Of a stretch of DNA of 64,000 nt, positions 10,300-20,497 are shown piece after piece. This stretch comes from an uncultured Prevotellaceae bacterium. GTDB taxonomy: Bacteria; Bacteroidota; Bacteroidia; Bacteroidales; Bacteroidaceae. A model generated the notes under the pieces. The model did not search any database and was not told the origin of the DNA. It was given only the letters and a program-made list of their open reading frames with translations. The position numbers and the translations under genes are program-made. The stretch spans positions 1-64,000 of the forward strand of contig CAMHJQ010000004.1 in the NCBI GenBank assembly GCA_946185485.1, in the 5' to 3' direction. Each line of letters starts with the position of its first letter. Positions within the stretch are counted from its first letter, which is position 1.

Positions 10300-10302
10300 G
10301 AA

Positions 10303-10450
10303 GACCCTCCCCCACCCCCTCCCTGTGAGGGAGGGGAGTAGATGGTAAGAGAGTTGATATTAAAGAGATAATATAATTAATGAATAATCAATAAAAAGGA
10401 GCCCCCAAAGTAATTACGCCCCTCCCTCACAGGGAGGGGACGGGGGAGAG
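10303..10450. repeat. Inverted repeat element: two ~33-bp G/C-rich arms, each internally palindromic, around an AT-rich spacer
   Basis: aagaccctcccccaccccctccctgtgagggagggg ... cccctccctcacagggaggggacgggggagagtctt. Confidence 0.85.
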
Positions 10451-10455
10451 TCTTT

Positions 10456-11670
10456 ATGAATATTACAAATCTGTTTAAGGTTAGCCTCAAGGCTGTGGCC
10501 AACAACAAGATGCGGTCGTTCCTGTCGATGCTGGGTATCATCATCGGTGTGGCTGCCGTCATCATCATGATGGCTATCGGACAAGGATCGAAGGAGAGCA
10601 TCCGCCAGGAACTGTCCACGATGGGCACCAACCTGCTGACCATCCGGCCGGGTGCCGACATGCGTGGCGGTGTGCGTCAGGACCCGTCGGCCATGCAGAC
10701 GCTGAAGATGGCCGACTACGAGCGCATCCTGCGAGAGAAGAAGTTTGTGACCAAGGTGTCGCCCGAGGTGACGGCCAGCGGCCAGGTCATCTATGGCAAC
10801 AACAATACCAACACGTCGATGTACGGCGAGTCGACGGACTACCTGGACATCAAGCAGTGGAACGTCGAAGAGGGCGACTGCTTCACCGAGGAGGACATCA
10901 AGAAGGCCGCCAAGGTGTGTGTCGTCGGTGCCACCATCGTCAAGGAGCTGTTTGACGGTCACGACCCCATCGGCAAGACCATCCGCTTCAAGTCCATCCC
11001 CATGCGCGTCATCGGCGTGCTGAAGTCGAAGGGCTACAACTCGTGGGGCATGGACCAGGACAACGTCATCATTGCCCCCTATAGCACCGTCATGAAGCGC
11101 ATTGCCGCCCAGACATGGTTCTCAAACATTGTCTGCTCGGCCATCACCGAGGAGCTGTCCGACGCTGCCATCGAAGAGCTGACGCAGATACTGCGCGACA
11201 ATCACAAACTGAAGGAGGATGCCGACGACGACTTCACCATCCGCTCGCAGGCAGAGATGATGGAGACCATGTCGAGCACGATGGACACGGTGACGCTCAT
11301 TCTCGTGGTGGCTGCCGCCTTCTCGCTGCTCGTGGCGGGCATCGGCATCATGAACATCATGCTCGTCAGCGTGACGGAGCGCACCAAGGAGATTGGCCTG
11401 CGCATGGCCGTCGGTGCGACGGGACCCGTCATCTCGCTGCAGTTCCTCATCGAGTCGGTACTCATCTCGGTGACGGGCGGACTCATCGGCATTCTGGTGG
11501 GCTGCTCGGCCAGCGCCGGACTCAGCAGCTTCGGCATGCCGTCGAGCGTGCCCGCATGGTCCATCTATGTGTCCTTTCTGGTGTGCGTCTGCATCGGCGT
11601 GCTCTTTGGCTACATCCCCGCCCAGAAGGCTGCCAACATGGATCCCATCGAGGCCATCAGACATGAATAG
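10456..11670 (+). CDS. MacB-like ABC transporter permease
   Basis: FLSMLGIIIGVAAVIIMMAIGQGSKESI ... IGIMNIMLVSVTERTKEIGLRMAVGAT ... GYIPAQKAANMDPIEAIRHE. Confidence 0.93.
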   Translation: MNITNLFKVSLKAVANNKMRSFLSMLGIIIGVAAVIIMMAIGQGSKESIRQELSTMGTNLLTIRPGADMRGGVRQDPSAMQTLKMADYERILREKKFVTKVSPEVTASGQVIYGNNNTNTSMYGESTDYLDIKQWNVEEGDCFTEEDIKKAAKVCVVGATIVKELFDGHDPIGKTIRFKSIPMRVIGVLKSKGYNSWGMDQDNVIIAPYSTVMKRIAAQTWFSNIVCSAITEELSDAAIEELTQILRDNHKLKEDADDDFTIRSQAEMMETMSSTMDTVTLILVVAAAFSLLVAGIGIMNIMLVSVTERTKEIGLRMAVGATGPVISLQFLIESVLISVTGGLIGILVGCSASAGLSSFGMPSSVPAWSIYVSFLVCVCIGVLFGYIPAQKAANMDPIEAIRHE

Positions 11671-11675
11671 TCCAA

Positions 11676-11783
11676 GAAGTTAGAGAAGTTAAAGAAGTTA
11701 GAGAAGTTAAAGAAGTTAGAGAAGTTAAAGAAGTTAGAGAAGTTAGAGAAGTTAGAGAAGTTAAAGAAGTTAGAGAAGTTAAA
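11676..11783. repeat. Tandem repeat, 12 copies of a 9-bp unit (gaagttaga / gaagttaaa)
   Basis: Direct count of contiguous 9-bp units; ends 7 bp before the ATG at 11791. Confidence 0.95.
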
Positions 11784-11790
11784 GGAGACG

Positions 11791-12864
11791 ATGCTTATGA
11801 AGAGTAGTATTCTGGACAAACGGATGAAGATATTCTTGCACTTCGTGTTTTGGGCCTATATGTTCCTCTCGCCCATGCAGTATATGAGAGGTACGAACAT
11901 GTCGATGCTGGAATACCTGATGAACTGTATGACGCCCCTATTGCTGATGGTGGTGTTCTATGCCAACTACAAATGGCTGACTCCCCACTATTTCGTTGAG
12001 GGCAGGCATCGCTACATGCTGCTCATCAATGCCGTCATGTGCATCGGCTTTTCCATCCTTCTGCACTATTGGATGGACTTCAAGCACGAACTGTTCCTGG
12101 ATACGACGCCGTTTGACCGTACGCCTGACACACTCGACAACATCCTATTCTTTGTCCGCGACCTCATCAACTTCACCATCTTTGCCACGGCAGCCACCTG
12201 CATCAAACTCGCCCAGCAGTGGATGTGGGCCCAGGAAGCACGCAAGGATGCCGAGAATGCCAAGTCACAGGCTGAGCTCATGAACCTGAGAAATCAGATC
12301 AATCCCCACTTCCTGCTCAACACGCTGAACAATATCTACGCCCTGACGGCCTTTGACACTGCCAGGGCCCAGGAGTCCATCCAGGAGTTGTCGAAGATGC
12401 TGCGCCACATCCTCTACGACTACCAGCAGCCGACAGTACCGCTGCGCGACGAGACAGAGTTTATCGGCAACTACGTCAAGCTGATGAAGATACGTCTGCC
12501 TCAGACTGTCGATGTCACCTATAACGTCCGATGCTCCGCATCCGACATCGAGGTGGCACCCATGCTCTTCATCTCACTGGTCGAGAACGCCTTCAAGCAC
12601 GGCGTCAGCCCCACTGAACCCTCATTCATCCACATCACCATCGAAGCTGACAAGCAGCATATTGTCTGCGACATTGATAATTCCAACTACCCGAAAGCTG
12701 CCAGTGACCATAGTGGTCACGGCATTGGACTACAACAGGTTGCGCGCCGACTCGAGCTGGCCTACTACGAACAGTATGTCTGGGAGCACGGTCCCTCGGC
12801 CGACGGCAAGACCTATCACTCACATATCACCCTAACACCCAATTTACAAAAAAATGATTATTAA
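11791..12864 (+). CDS. LytS/YehU-type sensor histidine kinase
   Basis: LRNQINPHFLLNTLNNIYAL (His_kinase family) and C-terminal ATPase GHGIGLQQVARRLELAY. Confidence 0.92.
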   Translation: MLMKSSILDKRMKIFLHFVFWAYMFLSPMQYMRGTNMSMLEYLMNCMTPLLLMVVFYANYKWLTPHYFVEGRHRYMLLINAVMCIGFSILLHYWMDFKHELFLDTTPFDRTPDTLDNILFFVRDLINFTIFATAATCIKLAQQWMWAQEARKDAENAKSQAELMNLRNQINPHFLLNTLNNIYALTAFDTARAQESIQELSKMLRHILYDYQQPTVPLRDETEFIGNYVKLMKIRLPQTVDVTYNVRCSASDIEVAPMLFISLVENAFKHGVSPTEPSFIHITIEADKQHIVCDIDNSNYPKAASDHSGHGIGLQQVARRLELAYYEQYVWEHGPSADGKTYHSHITLTPNLQKNDY

Positions 12865-13564
12865 TTGTGCTATTATCGACGACGAGCCTTTGGCAGCAGG
12901 ACTGCTCAAGAGCTACGCAGAAAAAACCCCGTTTTTACATCTCATAGGAACCTACGGTTCAGCACTGGAGGCCATGAAGGAGTTGCGCGAGAACCCAGCC
13001 CAACTGCTGTTCCTCGATATCCAGATGCCCGAACTGTCAGGCATCGAGTTTGCCAAGATACTCCCTCATGAAACCAAGATTATCTTCACCACTGCCTTCC
13101 AGCAGTATGCTATCGAGAGCTACAAGGTGGGGGCCCTTGACTACCTAATGAAGCCCGTCTCCTACGAGGACTTCCTCCAGGCTGCCAACAAGGCCCTCGA
13201 CTGGTTTAGCTTCGTACAGCGCCAGCAGGCCACCAGCAGGGACCGCTTCATGTTCGTCAAGAGCGACTACAAACTCATCCGTGTTGCACTCGACGACATC
13301 CTCTACATCGAGGGTCTGAAGGACTATGTGCGCATCTGTCTGGAGAACGGAACCAAGATTATGAGTCTGATGAACATGAAGAAGATTGAGGACTACATGC
13401 CTCGTCCGGAGTTCCTGCGCACCCATCGCTCCTACATCGTACACATGCCGAAAATACGGCTGATAGACCGGTTCCGCGTGGTCTTCGGCGAGGAGTATAT
13501 TCCCATCTCCGACTCTTATAAGGAAGACGTCCAGTTATATTTCGACGAACATACATTGTCATGA
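12854..13564 (+). CDS. LytTR family response regulator
   Basis: Receiver LLFLDIQMPELSGIEFAK and LytTR DILYIEGLKDYVRICLENG...EFLRTHRSYIVHMPKI. Confidence 0.93.
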   Translation: MIINCAIIDDEPLAAGLLKSYAEKTPFLHLIGTYGSALEAMKELRENPAQLLFLDIQMPELSGIEFAKILPHETKIIFTTAFQQYAIESYKVGALDYLMKPVSYEDFLQAANKALDWFSFVQRQQATSRDRFMFVKSDYKLIRVALDDILYIEGLKDYVRICLENGTKIMSLMNMKKIEDYMPRPEFLRTHRSYIVHMPKIRLIDRFRVVFGEEYIPISDSYKEDVQLYFDEHTLS

Positions 13565-14472
13565 ACAACAACGAGATACTCTTAAAGAACGTCGCCCTGC
13601 TGTCGAAACTCACCCAGCAGGAAGTGAGCATGATGCCTGCCACCGAGGCTCCGCTGCCGTCGGTGGAGCAAGTGAAGCAAATCGTCACACTGGTGAAGAG
13701 CATCATCTTCCCCGACTATTTCAACAAGCGCCAGCCCGACGAGACCATCCGCTCCTATAACATCGGCGTACACATGGAGGAGCTGGCGCGGTGTATGACC
13801 AAGCAGATAGCCCACGGCCTGCAATTTTGTGAAGACTGCGAGGCCATCCAGACCAAGCAGCAAGTCTATCAGGAAGCTGAGCGTCTGACCCTCGAGTTCA
13901 TCGACGCCCTGCCTGAAATCAAGCGTCTGCTATACACCGACGTCCAGGCCATGTTCGACAACGACCCTGCTGCACCCAACTACGGCGAGGTCATCTTCTG
14001 CTACCCCGTCATGAACACCATGACACATTACCGCATTGCCCACAAGCTGCACGAGCTGAAGGTGCCTGTCATCCCCCGCATCATCACCGAGCAAGCCCAT
14101 TCCAAGACTGGCATCGACATCCATCCCGGCGCCCAGATCGGCGAATACTTCGCCATCGACCACGGCACGGGCGTTGTCATCGGCGAGACCTGCATTATCG
14201 GCAACCACGTCACCCTCTATCAGGGTGTCACCCTCGGTGCCAAGAGTTTCAAATACGATGCCCAGGGGAATATGCTCAACGTGCCGCGCCACCCCATCAT
14301 CGAGGACTACGTCACCGTCTACTCCAACGCCTCCATTCTGGGACGCATCACCATCGGCCACCACTCCACCATCGGCGGCAACATCTGGCTCACCCACGAC
14401 GTTCCGCCCCACTCGCGCATCCTGCAGTCCAAGGCTGTCGACGCCTCCTACGACGGGGGCTTAGGAATCTGA
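13561..14472 (+). CDS. cysE: Serine O-acetyltransferase
   Basis: Hexapeptide repeats GIDIHPGAQIGEYFAIDHGTGVVIGETCIIGNHVTLYQGVTLGAKS. Confidence 0.9.
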   Translation: MNNNEILLKNVALLSKLTQQEVSMMPATEAPLPSVEQVKQIVTLVKSIIFPDYFNKRQPDETIRSYNIGVHMEELARCMTKQIAHGLQFCEDCEAIQTKQQVYQEAERLTLEFIDALPEIKRLLYTDVQAMFDNDPAAPNYGEVIFCYPVMNTMTHYRIAHKLHELKVPVIPRIITEQAHSKTGIDIHPGAQIGEYFAIDHGTGVVIGETCIIGNHVTLYQGVTLGAKSFKYDAQGNMLNVPRHPIIEDYVTVYSNASILGRITIGHHSTIGGNIWLTHDVPPHSRILQSKAVDASYDGGLGI

Positions 14473-14565
14473 TTGACACATCCCTAAAAACGAACTACCT
14501 CAAATGAAAAGCATCAGCTGATGGAACTACCTGGCGTCAGGAGATGCAACGAGTGGTCGACGCCC

Positions 14566-15120
14566 TCATGGGATGAGGGCGTTGGCGAACTCGCCGCTGG
14601 CCTTAAAGGTGGGAGCACCGTCGGCACTGCGCGTCATGGCACTGCGCGTCCAGTAGCCCCAATCGAAGTGGCTGTCGTAGCCGAGGTCGAAGTAGATGTC
14701 GCGGTTGGTGCCGTCGTCCATGTAGCCACGGAAGCGATAGTCGTTGAGGGTGTAGTCGTAGATGTAGACCGTGTTCCAGCTATCATCGTACTGGATGCGG
14801 ATCTGGCCGTTGACCACCTCCCAGTTGAACTCGCAGTAGTAGTAGTCATCGTAGCGGCTATAGGTGTTGTAGTCCACCTCGTAGCCCCAGCCGCCGTAGT
14901 TGTTTTCACGCTCGAAATAGATGGTGGTGCGATAGGAGTCGCCGCTCAAACCGAAACGGTCTCTCAGGTAAGTCTCTATATAGCCCGTCCACGTGCCCTC
15001 CAGGGTGTAAGCCTCGCGGCGGTCTTCCTCGTCGTGCCAATACCAGTCGCAGCTGGTGAACATAGTGGTGGCGATAAAGGCCATCATGACCATCGTCAGG
15101 TAGGTATAAATCTTCTTCAT
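14566..15120 (-). CDS. Hypothetical Tyr-rich lipoprotein
   Basis: Lipobox MFTSC after signal peptide; YEVDYNTYSRYDDYYYCEFNW; no family recognised. Confidence 0.65.
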   Translation of the reverse strand: MKKIYTYLTMVMMAFIATTMFTSCDWYWHDEEDRREAYTLEGTWTGYIETYLRDRFGLSGDSYRTTIYFERENNYGGWGYEVDYNTYSRYDDYYYCEFNWEVVNGQIRIQYDDSWNTVYIYDYTLNDYRFRGYMDDGTNRDIYFDLGYDSHFDWGYWTRSAMTRSADGAPTFKASGEFANALIP

Positions 15121-15252
15121 AGTCGTAATCGTTTAAATGGTTTAACTTCTGATGTTGCAAAGGTAGCCATTAATAGCCACCCTTGCAAGCAGAAATTCCT
15201 ATTTCATGGTAGGGAAAAGCCTATTTCGTCGTAGGAACATGCTACCGCAGCC

Positions 15253-16536
15253 CTACGCCTCAGCTTCTTCCTCCTGCTTCTTGCCGAACTCCGGGTCGAT
15301 GTCGAGGAACCAGGTCACCACGTAGGTCAGCGAACAGGCTGCGACGACGATGAGGAAGAAGGCCTGGTAGCCGACAGCCTCCTGCAAGGCTCCGGCAAAG
15401 AGGCCCGGAATCATCATCGACAGCGCCATGAAGGCCGTACACAGGGCATAGTGCGAGGTCTTGTGCTCACCCTGGCTATAATAGATAAGGTAAAGCATAT
15501 AGGCCGAGAAGCCGAAGCCATAGCCGAACTGCTCGATGAAGACGCAGACGTTGATGATGAACAGACTCTGGGGCAGCACATAGCTCAGATAGACGTAGAC
15601 GAGGTCGGGCAGCGTGATGGCCATCACCATGGGCCACAGCCAGCGCTTCAAGCCGTCGCGACTGGCGGCAAAGCCGCCCAGGATGCCACCTAACGTGAGA
15701 CCGATGACACCCACTGTTCCCTGTACCAGTCCGTACTCGCCATCGGAGAGACCCAGACCGCCGTTACGACCCGCATCGACCAGGAACAGGGCACTGATCT
15801 TGGCCAGCAAGCCCTCGGGCATGCGATAGAACAGCATGAAGCAAATGCCCGCCCAGACCTGCGGCTTCTGGAAGAAAGTAACGAGCGTCTGGCGGAATTC
15901 GTTCAGGATGCCACTGACCGACCGCTGCATTCTCTCACCATCCTCGGACGGCTTGGGCAGTGCCCAGCTGTGGTAGAGCCACAGGGCAATGAAGAGACCT
16001 GCCATGAGGTAGAACACCAGACTCCACGAATAGCGGATGTTGCGCGTCAGCACCTGCAGGGCACCAGCCAGTCCGACGAGCAGCCCGGAGGAGAAGATGG
16101 TGGCAATGCGGTAGAACGTGGAACGGATGCCCACGAAGTAGGCCTGTTCGTGCTGGTCGAGTCCGAGCATGTAGAATCCGTCGGCGGCAATGTCGTGCGT
16201 GGCACTTGAAAAAGCCATCAGCCAGAAGAAGCACAGCGAGCCCTGCAGCCACCACGGTCCGGGGATGGTGAAGGCCACGCCGGCCAGGGCGGCTCCGATG
16301 AGCAGCTGCATGGAGAGAATCCACCAGCGCTTCGACTTGAGCATGTCGACGAACGGGCTCCACAGGGGCTTGATGACCCACGGCAGGTAGAGCCACGAGG
16401 TGTAGAGCGTGATGTCGGTATTGGACAGACCAAGACGCTTGTACATGATGAGCGAGATGGTCATCACAGCGACGTAGGGCACGCCTTCGGCAAAATAAAG
16501 TGTGGGCACCCAGGCCCAGGGGTTTCTTTTTTTCAT
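15253..16536 (-). CDS. AmpG-like MFS transporter
   Basis: PTLYFAEGVPYVAVMTISLIMYKRLGLSNTDITLYTSWLYLPWVIKPLWSPFVD. Confidence 0.85.
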   Translation of the reverse strand: MKKRNPWAWVPTLYFAEGVPYVAVMTISLIMYKRLGLSNTDITLYTSWLYLPWVIKPLWSPFVDMLKSKRWWILSMQLLIGAALAGVAFTIPGPWWLQGSLCFFWLMAFSSATHDIAADGFYMLGLDQHEQAYFVGIRSTFYRIATIFSSGLLVGLAGALQVLTRNIRYSWSLVFYLMAGLFIALWLYHSWALPKPSEDGERMQRSVSGILNEFRQTLVTFFQKPQVWAGICFMLFYRMPEGLLAKISALFLVDAGRNGGLGLSDGEYGLVQGTVGVIGLTLGGILGGFAASRDGLKRWLWPMVMAITLPDLVYVYLSYVLPQSLFIINVCVFIEQFGYGFGFSAYMLYLIYYSQGEHKTSHYALCTAFMALSMMIPGLFAGALQEAVGYQAFFLIVVAACSLTYVVTWFLDIDPEFGKKQEEEAEA

Positions 16537-16654
16537 TATCTTTTGAAGTTTGATGTTTGATATTCTTCTTTTGAAGTTTGATATTTATGATTACCCGTTG
16601 CGCTGAAATTCGGCGGATGGACATATCATAAACATCAAACTACAACTTTCAAAA

Positions 16655-19600
16655 TTAGTAAATCCGTTTAATCTCTGCGTTGCGATAGTAATGGAGCAGG
16701 ATCTGCTCGTAGTTATAGCCCTGCTGGCCCATGACGGCGGCACCAATCTGACAGAGTCCGACACCATGGCCCCAGCCCATTCCATGCAGGCGGAAGCCGC
16801 CGGGCGTCTTCTCCACGTCGAAGGCGGAACTATAGAGATGGGTCTCGCTGAGCGCACGACGTATCTCGAGCTCCTTGCCAATGGTGAAAGTTTTCTTCGT
16901 ACCCACAATCTTGAGTTTCCAGATGCGCCCGCTCTTGCCACGCTCCAGCGGGATGAGGTCGGTGATGGTGCCGAAATCGTCCTTGAGTTTGCGGCTGACA
17001 AGGTCAGAAACCTCGTCAACAGTGTAGTCCACCGTCCAGCGGTAGAAGTCGTTGGTCTCCTGATCGTAGTCGTTCAGCACCTGTGACAGCACCGCCTTGT
17101 CGCTGGTGTTGCAGAAGGGGTCTTCGACGCTGACCAGATAAGGTTTGGGGGTGTCCTCCCAGCAATACTGGAACTCCTCCGTGCGACCGCCACAGCATTT
17201 AGAGAAGCGGGCGTCGCAGATGTCGTCGCCGTAGCAGAGCACCTGTCCGCAGGTAGCCTTCAAGGCCTGCTCGACGGCAGGGCTGGTCTGTTTGGTGATA
17301 CCTTGATAGCGCTGACAATGATCGTCGGCACAGACGTCGAAGATAGTATGGTCCTCGCGGTCGTACCAGCGAATCAACTCGTCGTCCTTCTTGATAAACG
17401 AGAAGAAGCCATTCTTCTGCTCCTGGTTCTCCTCACGGCGCTTCATCTGCGCCAGCAGCCATGAACGGCTGATGACGGCATGGGCCTTCAGCAGTTCGAC
17501 GCCTGCCGTCGCCTTCATCTCGCTGGAGATGACGCTGGCGAGGTAGCGCTCTACGGGCAATACGTTGATGGCGGTTATCTTGTCGGCCTCCACCACGAGG
17601 TGTAACGTACCTAAGAAAGTCTGCGTCTCCTTGCGCTCCCAGTGGAAGTTGACGCCAATGGTGACGTCGGACAGCGAGAAGGAGGCGTTCGGTGCAGCAG
17701 GCCGGAAGGTGAGCTCGCGGTACTGGTTGCCATTCCACAGGATGCCGCCCTCGGCAAACTCCACCAGCTGCGGTCCTTCGATGGTAGCCCCCTTGGCGGT
17801 ATAGGCTTCGTTGAGCGAGAAAGATATCTTCTGACCGCTGACAATGCCCACTGCCACATCGGGTTCCTCTTGGGAGACGAGGGTTGAGTGGTGAGAGTTG
17901 AGCGGCATGTTTTGCAGGCGCTCCATCACCTGATTCATCTGCTCCGGGGTGAGCGACACCTCTTTATATATAGCACTGACAGTCTCAGGCGTCAGACGGC
18001 GGAAATCTTGTTCACGGGGGGTGATGATGAGACCTCCCATGTCGACGGCTCCCGGACTGATGAGATACTGGTCATCGCCAGCAGCCGAATAGCAGTCGGG
18101 GCGGTGCTTGCGGCGAGGCAGCAACACACTGAGCAACTGGTCGCCCTGCTGCCAAACCAGAATATTCATCATGGGCTCATCGGTCTGGGGAACAACGTAC
18201 TGCAAGGCATCGTACAAACGGCGGAAGATCTGTTCGCCCTCCGCCACACTGCGGCTGCGAAGGAGGAAAGCGGCAGCGGGATAGTCGGGGACATACCAGA
18301 TGCCCGACTCATCATCGCCCTTCAGTACCTCGACCAAATTGCGGCCGAGGCGTTGCCAGGCCGTCTGCAAAGGCATCACGCCAGTGCTGACGAGCTGTAG
18401 ATGGGCGTGGTCAGGTGCCGAAGCGCCACACTGCGGACCATTATACAATACGGTGAGGGCTGCATCGCGCTGGGCCAGTCGCAGCATCTCGCCATACATC
18501 GGCAGGATGCGCTGTGGCTGGTGCTTCAGCGTAGGCAGCGTGAAATGGACAGGGAGTATAGGGAAGGGATTGACTAACAGCTCGTACTTGCCGTCCACCA
18601 GACGTCGCATCTGTTCCTGCGGACGATTTTCGTGACAAAGGAAACAAGGACGCTCGCTGATGCTCTTGGCATCAATCTTGGCTCCCGTAGAGCCTATGCG
18701 GGCTGGATTCCACTGAACGGCCAGCGTAATGTTTTCCGCTGGAAGCTCACGAATCTCGACACGATTCAGTTCACGATAGCGCTGACGCACAGCATCCCAC
18801 GTCTGCAACTGACGCTGGAAGAAACGCCTCAAGGGACTATCCTCTCTTACATCACTGTTCGATTGATGCAGCTGCTGACGGGCGTGCAGTTCCATGGTTC
18901 GCAGGCGATCCTTATACAGGTTGTTGGCATTGATCTTGTCAATCGACAGGGCTGCATCGCTGTTGCCTCCCCAGCGGCGGCAGAGATACAGTTCAGTAAA
19001 GATGCGGCCTATGCGGTAGTGGCGCGAAAACCACAGTCCGAGGGCGTAGTCCTCACCATACGAGGTGTTGGGGAAGCCGACACTGCGCAGCAAAGGCGTA
19101 AAAAAGGCACGTGGAGCCCCCAGTCCGTTGATGCGCAGGGCATTGTTGGGACCGTTCTCGTCAGTCCACTCCTGATGGACAATGAGTCCAGGGGGCAGCG
19201 TGTTCAGGTCGAAGTCGCACATGCGATAGGAGCCTATCACCATGGCTGCCTTCTGCTTATGGAAGGCATCGACGACAGTCTGCAGCGTCTTGGGTGACGA
19301 ATAGAGGTCGTCGCTGTCCAACTGGACAGCAAAGCGTCCGCAGCAGGGACTGTAGACGGCCTCATTCCAACAGCCGCCAATGCCCAGGTCGGAGCGCTGG
19401 GGCACGATGACGTGGAGCTTGTTGCCGTGGTTCAGCAACATATTGGACAGGATGTCGGAGGTGCCGTCGGTGGAGTGGTTGTCCACCACGATGACATTAT
19501 ACTTGAAGTTCGTCTTCTGCGACAAGGCACTCTCGACGGCATCGCGGATGGTCTTGGCACGGTTGAAGACGGGAATGATGACGGAAGCCTCCACGTCAAA

Positions 19601-20338
19601 CTCCTGCTCATCGAAGTCAACGTCCTGATACTGAGTTGTATCGACCAGTGCACCTACCTGTCGGAGATGGGCCGTACAGGCCTGCTCCATCTCCACCTGC
19701 ACCTCACGATTGGCAGGATTCACGTAGTCGAACTGTTTTTCACCAGAGGCTCGCAGGTCGGTTTCCTCTTCCGTATAGAGATACTCGTTGAGGTGGAACA
19801 GCCGACCTTCACGGCTCAAGAAAAGGCGCAGGTCATAGAAGCCGGCATACTGATAGTCGTGCTCGCGGTCGGAGGTAGCATACTTGTGCAGCAAGGAGGT
19901 GCGTAACAGCAGCAACGAGCCGAAATCAAAATCATCGCGCAGCGAACCCTCCTGGTAATCGATGACGGGATGGGCCTTGCGCTCCCCCTGCTCTACCGTA
20001 TAGCGGTCGGCATAGACCAGGGCAGCCTCCATGTCCTGAGCGGCATGCAGCATCCGATCAACAGCCGAAGCCCCTATGGTCAGCGGCGTAGGCTTCATAC
20101 TCAGCAGCACATAGTCGCTCAGCGCATTCTCGGCCAGCTTCAACACAAAATCGCAGCCGACCAGATTGTCAACGACCACGAGCGAACAGTCTTGCGGTAC
20201 TTGGAGAGTTGACGTAACACGGCTGTTCACCATCAGGAAAATATGTCTGACCGCCACGCTCTTGCGCAAATGTTCCACGGCAGGAAGCACATCCGTCACC
20301 GTCTGGCAGGCCAGAAAACAATCGATATTCTGTCTCAT
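16655..20338 (-). CDS. Multidomain fusion: GT2-like glycosyltransferase, DUF4922 (HIT-like), SpoIID/LytB
   Basis: GT2: [23 protein letters not shown]...[11 protein letters not shown]4922-like: SERPCFLC...[13 protein letters not shown]; Spo[35 protein letters not shown]...[20 protein letters not shown]. Confidence 0.85.
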   Translation of the reverse strand: MRQNIDCFLACQTVTDVLPAVEHLRKSVAVRHIFLMVNSRVTSTLQVPQDCSLVVVDNLVGCDFVLKLAENALSDYVLLSMKPTPLTIGASAVDRMLHAAQDMEAALVYADRYTVEQGERKAHPVIDYQEGSLRDDFDFGSLLLLRTSLLHKYATSDREHDYQYAGFYDLRLFLSREGRLFHLNEYLYTEEETDLRASGEKQFDYVNPANREVQVEMEQACTAHLRQVGALVDTTQYQDVDFDEQEFDVEASVIIPVFNRAKTIRDAVESALSQKTNFKYNVIVVDNHSTDGTSDILSNMLLNHGNKLHVIVPQRSDLGIGGCWNEAVYSPCCGRFAVQLDSDDLYSSPKTLQTVVDAFHKQKAAMVIGSYRMCDFDLNTLPPGLIVHQEWTDENGPNNALRINGLGAPRAFFTPLLRSVGFPNTSYGEDYALGLWFSRHYRIGRIFTELYLCRRWGGNSDAALSIDKINANNLYKDRLRTMELHARQQLHQSNSDVREDSPLRRFFQRQLQTWDAVRQRYRELNRVEIRELPAENITLAVQWNPARIGSTGAKIDAKSISERPCFLCHENRPQEQMRRLVDGKYELLVNPFPILPVHFTLPTLKHQPQRILPMYGEMLRLAQRDAALTVLYNGPQCGASAPDHAHLQLVSTGVMPLQTAWQRLGRNLVEVLKGDDESGIWYVPDYPAAAFLLRSRSVAEGEQIFRRLYDALQYVVPQTDEPMMNILVWQQGDQLLSVLLPRRKHRPDCYSAAGDDQYLISPGAVDMGGLIITPREQDFRRLTPETVSAIYKEVSLTPEQMNQVMERLQNMPLNSHHSTLVSQEEPDVAVGIVSGQKISFSLNEAYTAKGATIEGPQLVEFAEGGILWNGNQYRELTFRPAAPNASFSLSDVTIGVNFHWERKETQTFLGTLHLVVEADKITAINVLPVERYLASVISSEMKATAGVELLKAHAVISRSWLLAQMKRREENQEQKNGFFSFIKKDDELIRWYDREDHTIFDVCADDHCQRYQGITKQTSPAVEQALKATCGQVLCYGDDICDARFSKCCGGRTEEFQYCWEDTPKPYLVSVEDPFCNTSDKAVLSQVLNDYDQETNDFYRWTVDYTVDEVSDLVSRKLKDDFGTITDLIPLERGKSGRIWKLKIVGTKKTFTIGKELEIRRALSETHLYSSAFDVEKTPGGFRLHGMGWGHGVGLCQIGAAVMGQQGYNYEQILLHYYRNAEIKRIY

Positions 20339-20344
20339 GAGAAC

Positions 20345-20495
20345 TATTCATTTATCGTTAAGAGAGCACAAAGGTACGAAATAGTTCATAGTTCATAGTT
20401 CATAATTCATAATTATTTTGCAAAAAGATGTTAAGCGCTGTCAACTATAAACTATGAACTATAAACAATAAACTCAAAAATTCGTACCTTTGCAC
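20345..20495. promoter_or_regulatory. Divergent promoter region with inverted ATAGTTC/ATAGTTT word arrays
   Basis: aaaggtacgaa (minus TACCTTTG) and ttcgtacctttgca (plus TACCTTTG) flank arrays at about 20383-20418 and 20446-20473. Confidence 0.75.
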
Positions 20496-20497
20496 CC

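Noticed and set aside
11676-11783. Possible CRISPR array
   Set aside because: Units are 9 bp and contiguous without spacers; simple tandem repeat, and no cas genes in the window.
11610-11819. Minus ORF with NFSNFFNFSNF repeats
   Set aside because: Produced only by the 9-bp tandem repeat at 11676-11783, with no supporting motif.
14521-15234. 237-aa Val-rich plus ORF near 14.5-15.2 kb
   Set aside because: Antisense to a lipoprotein gene with a proper signal peptide and lipobox; composition is typical of a shadow frame.
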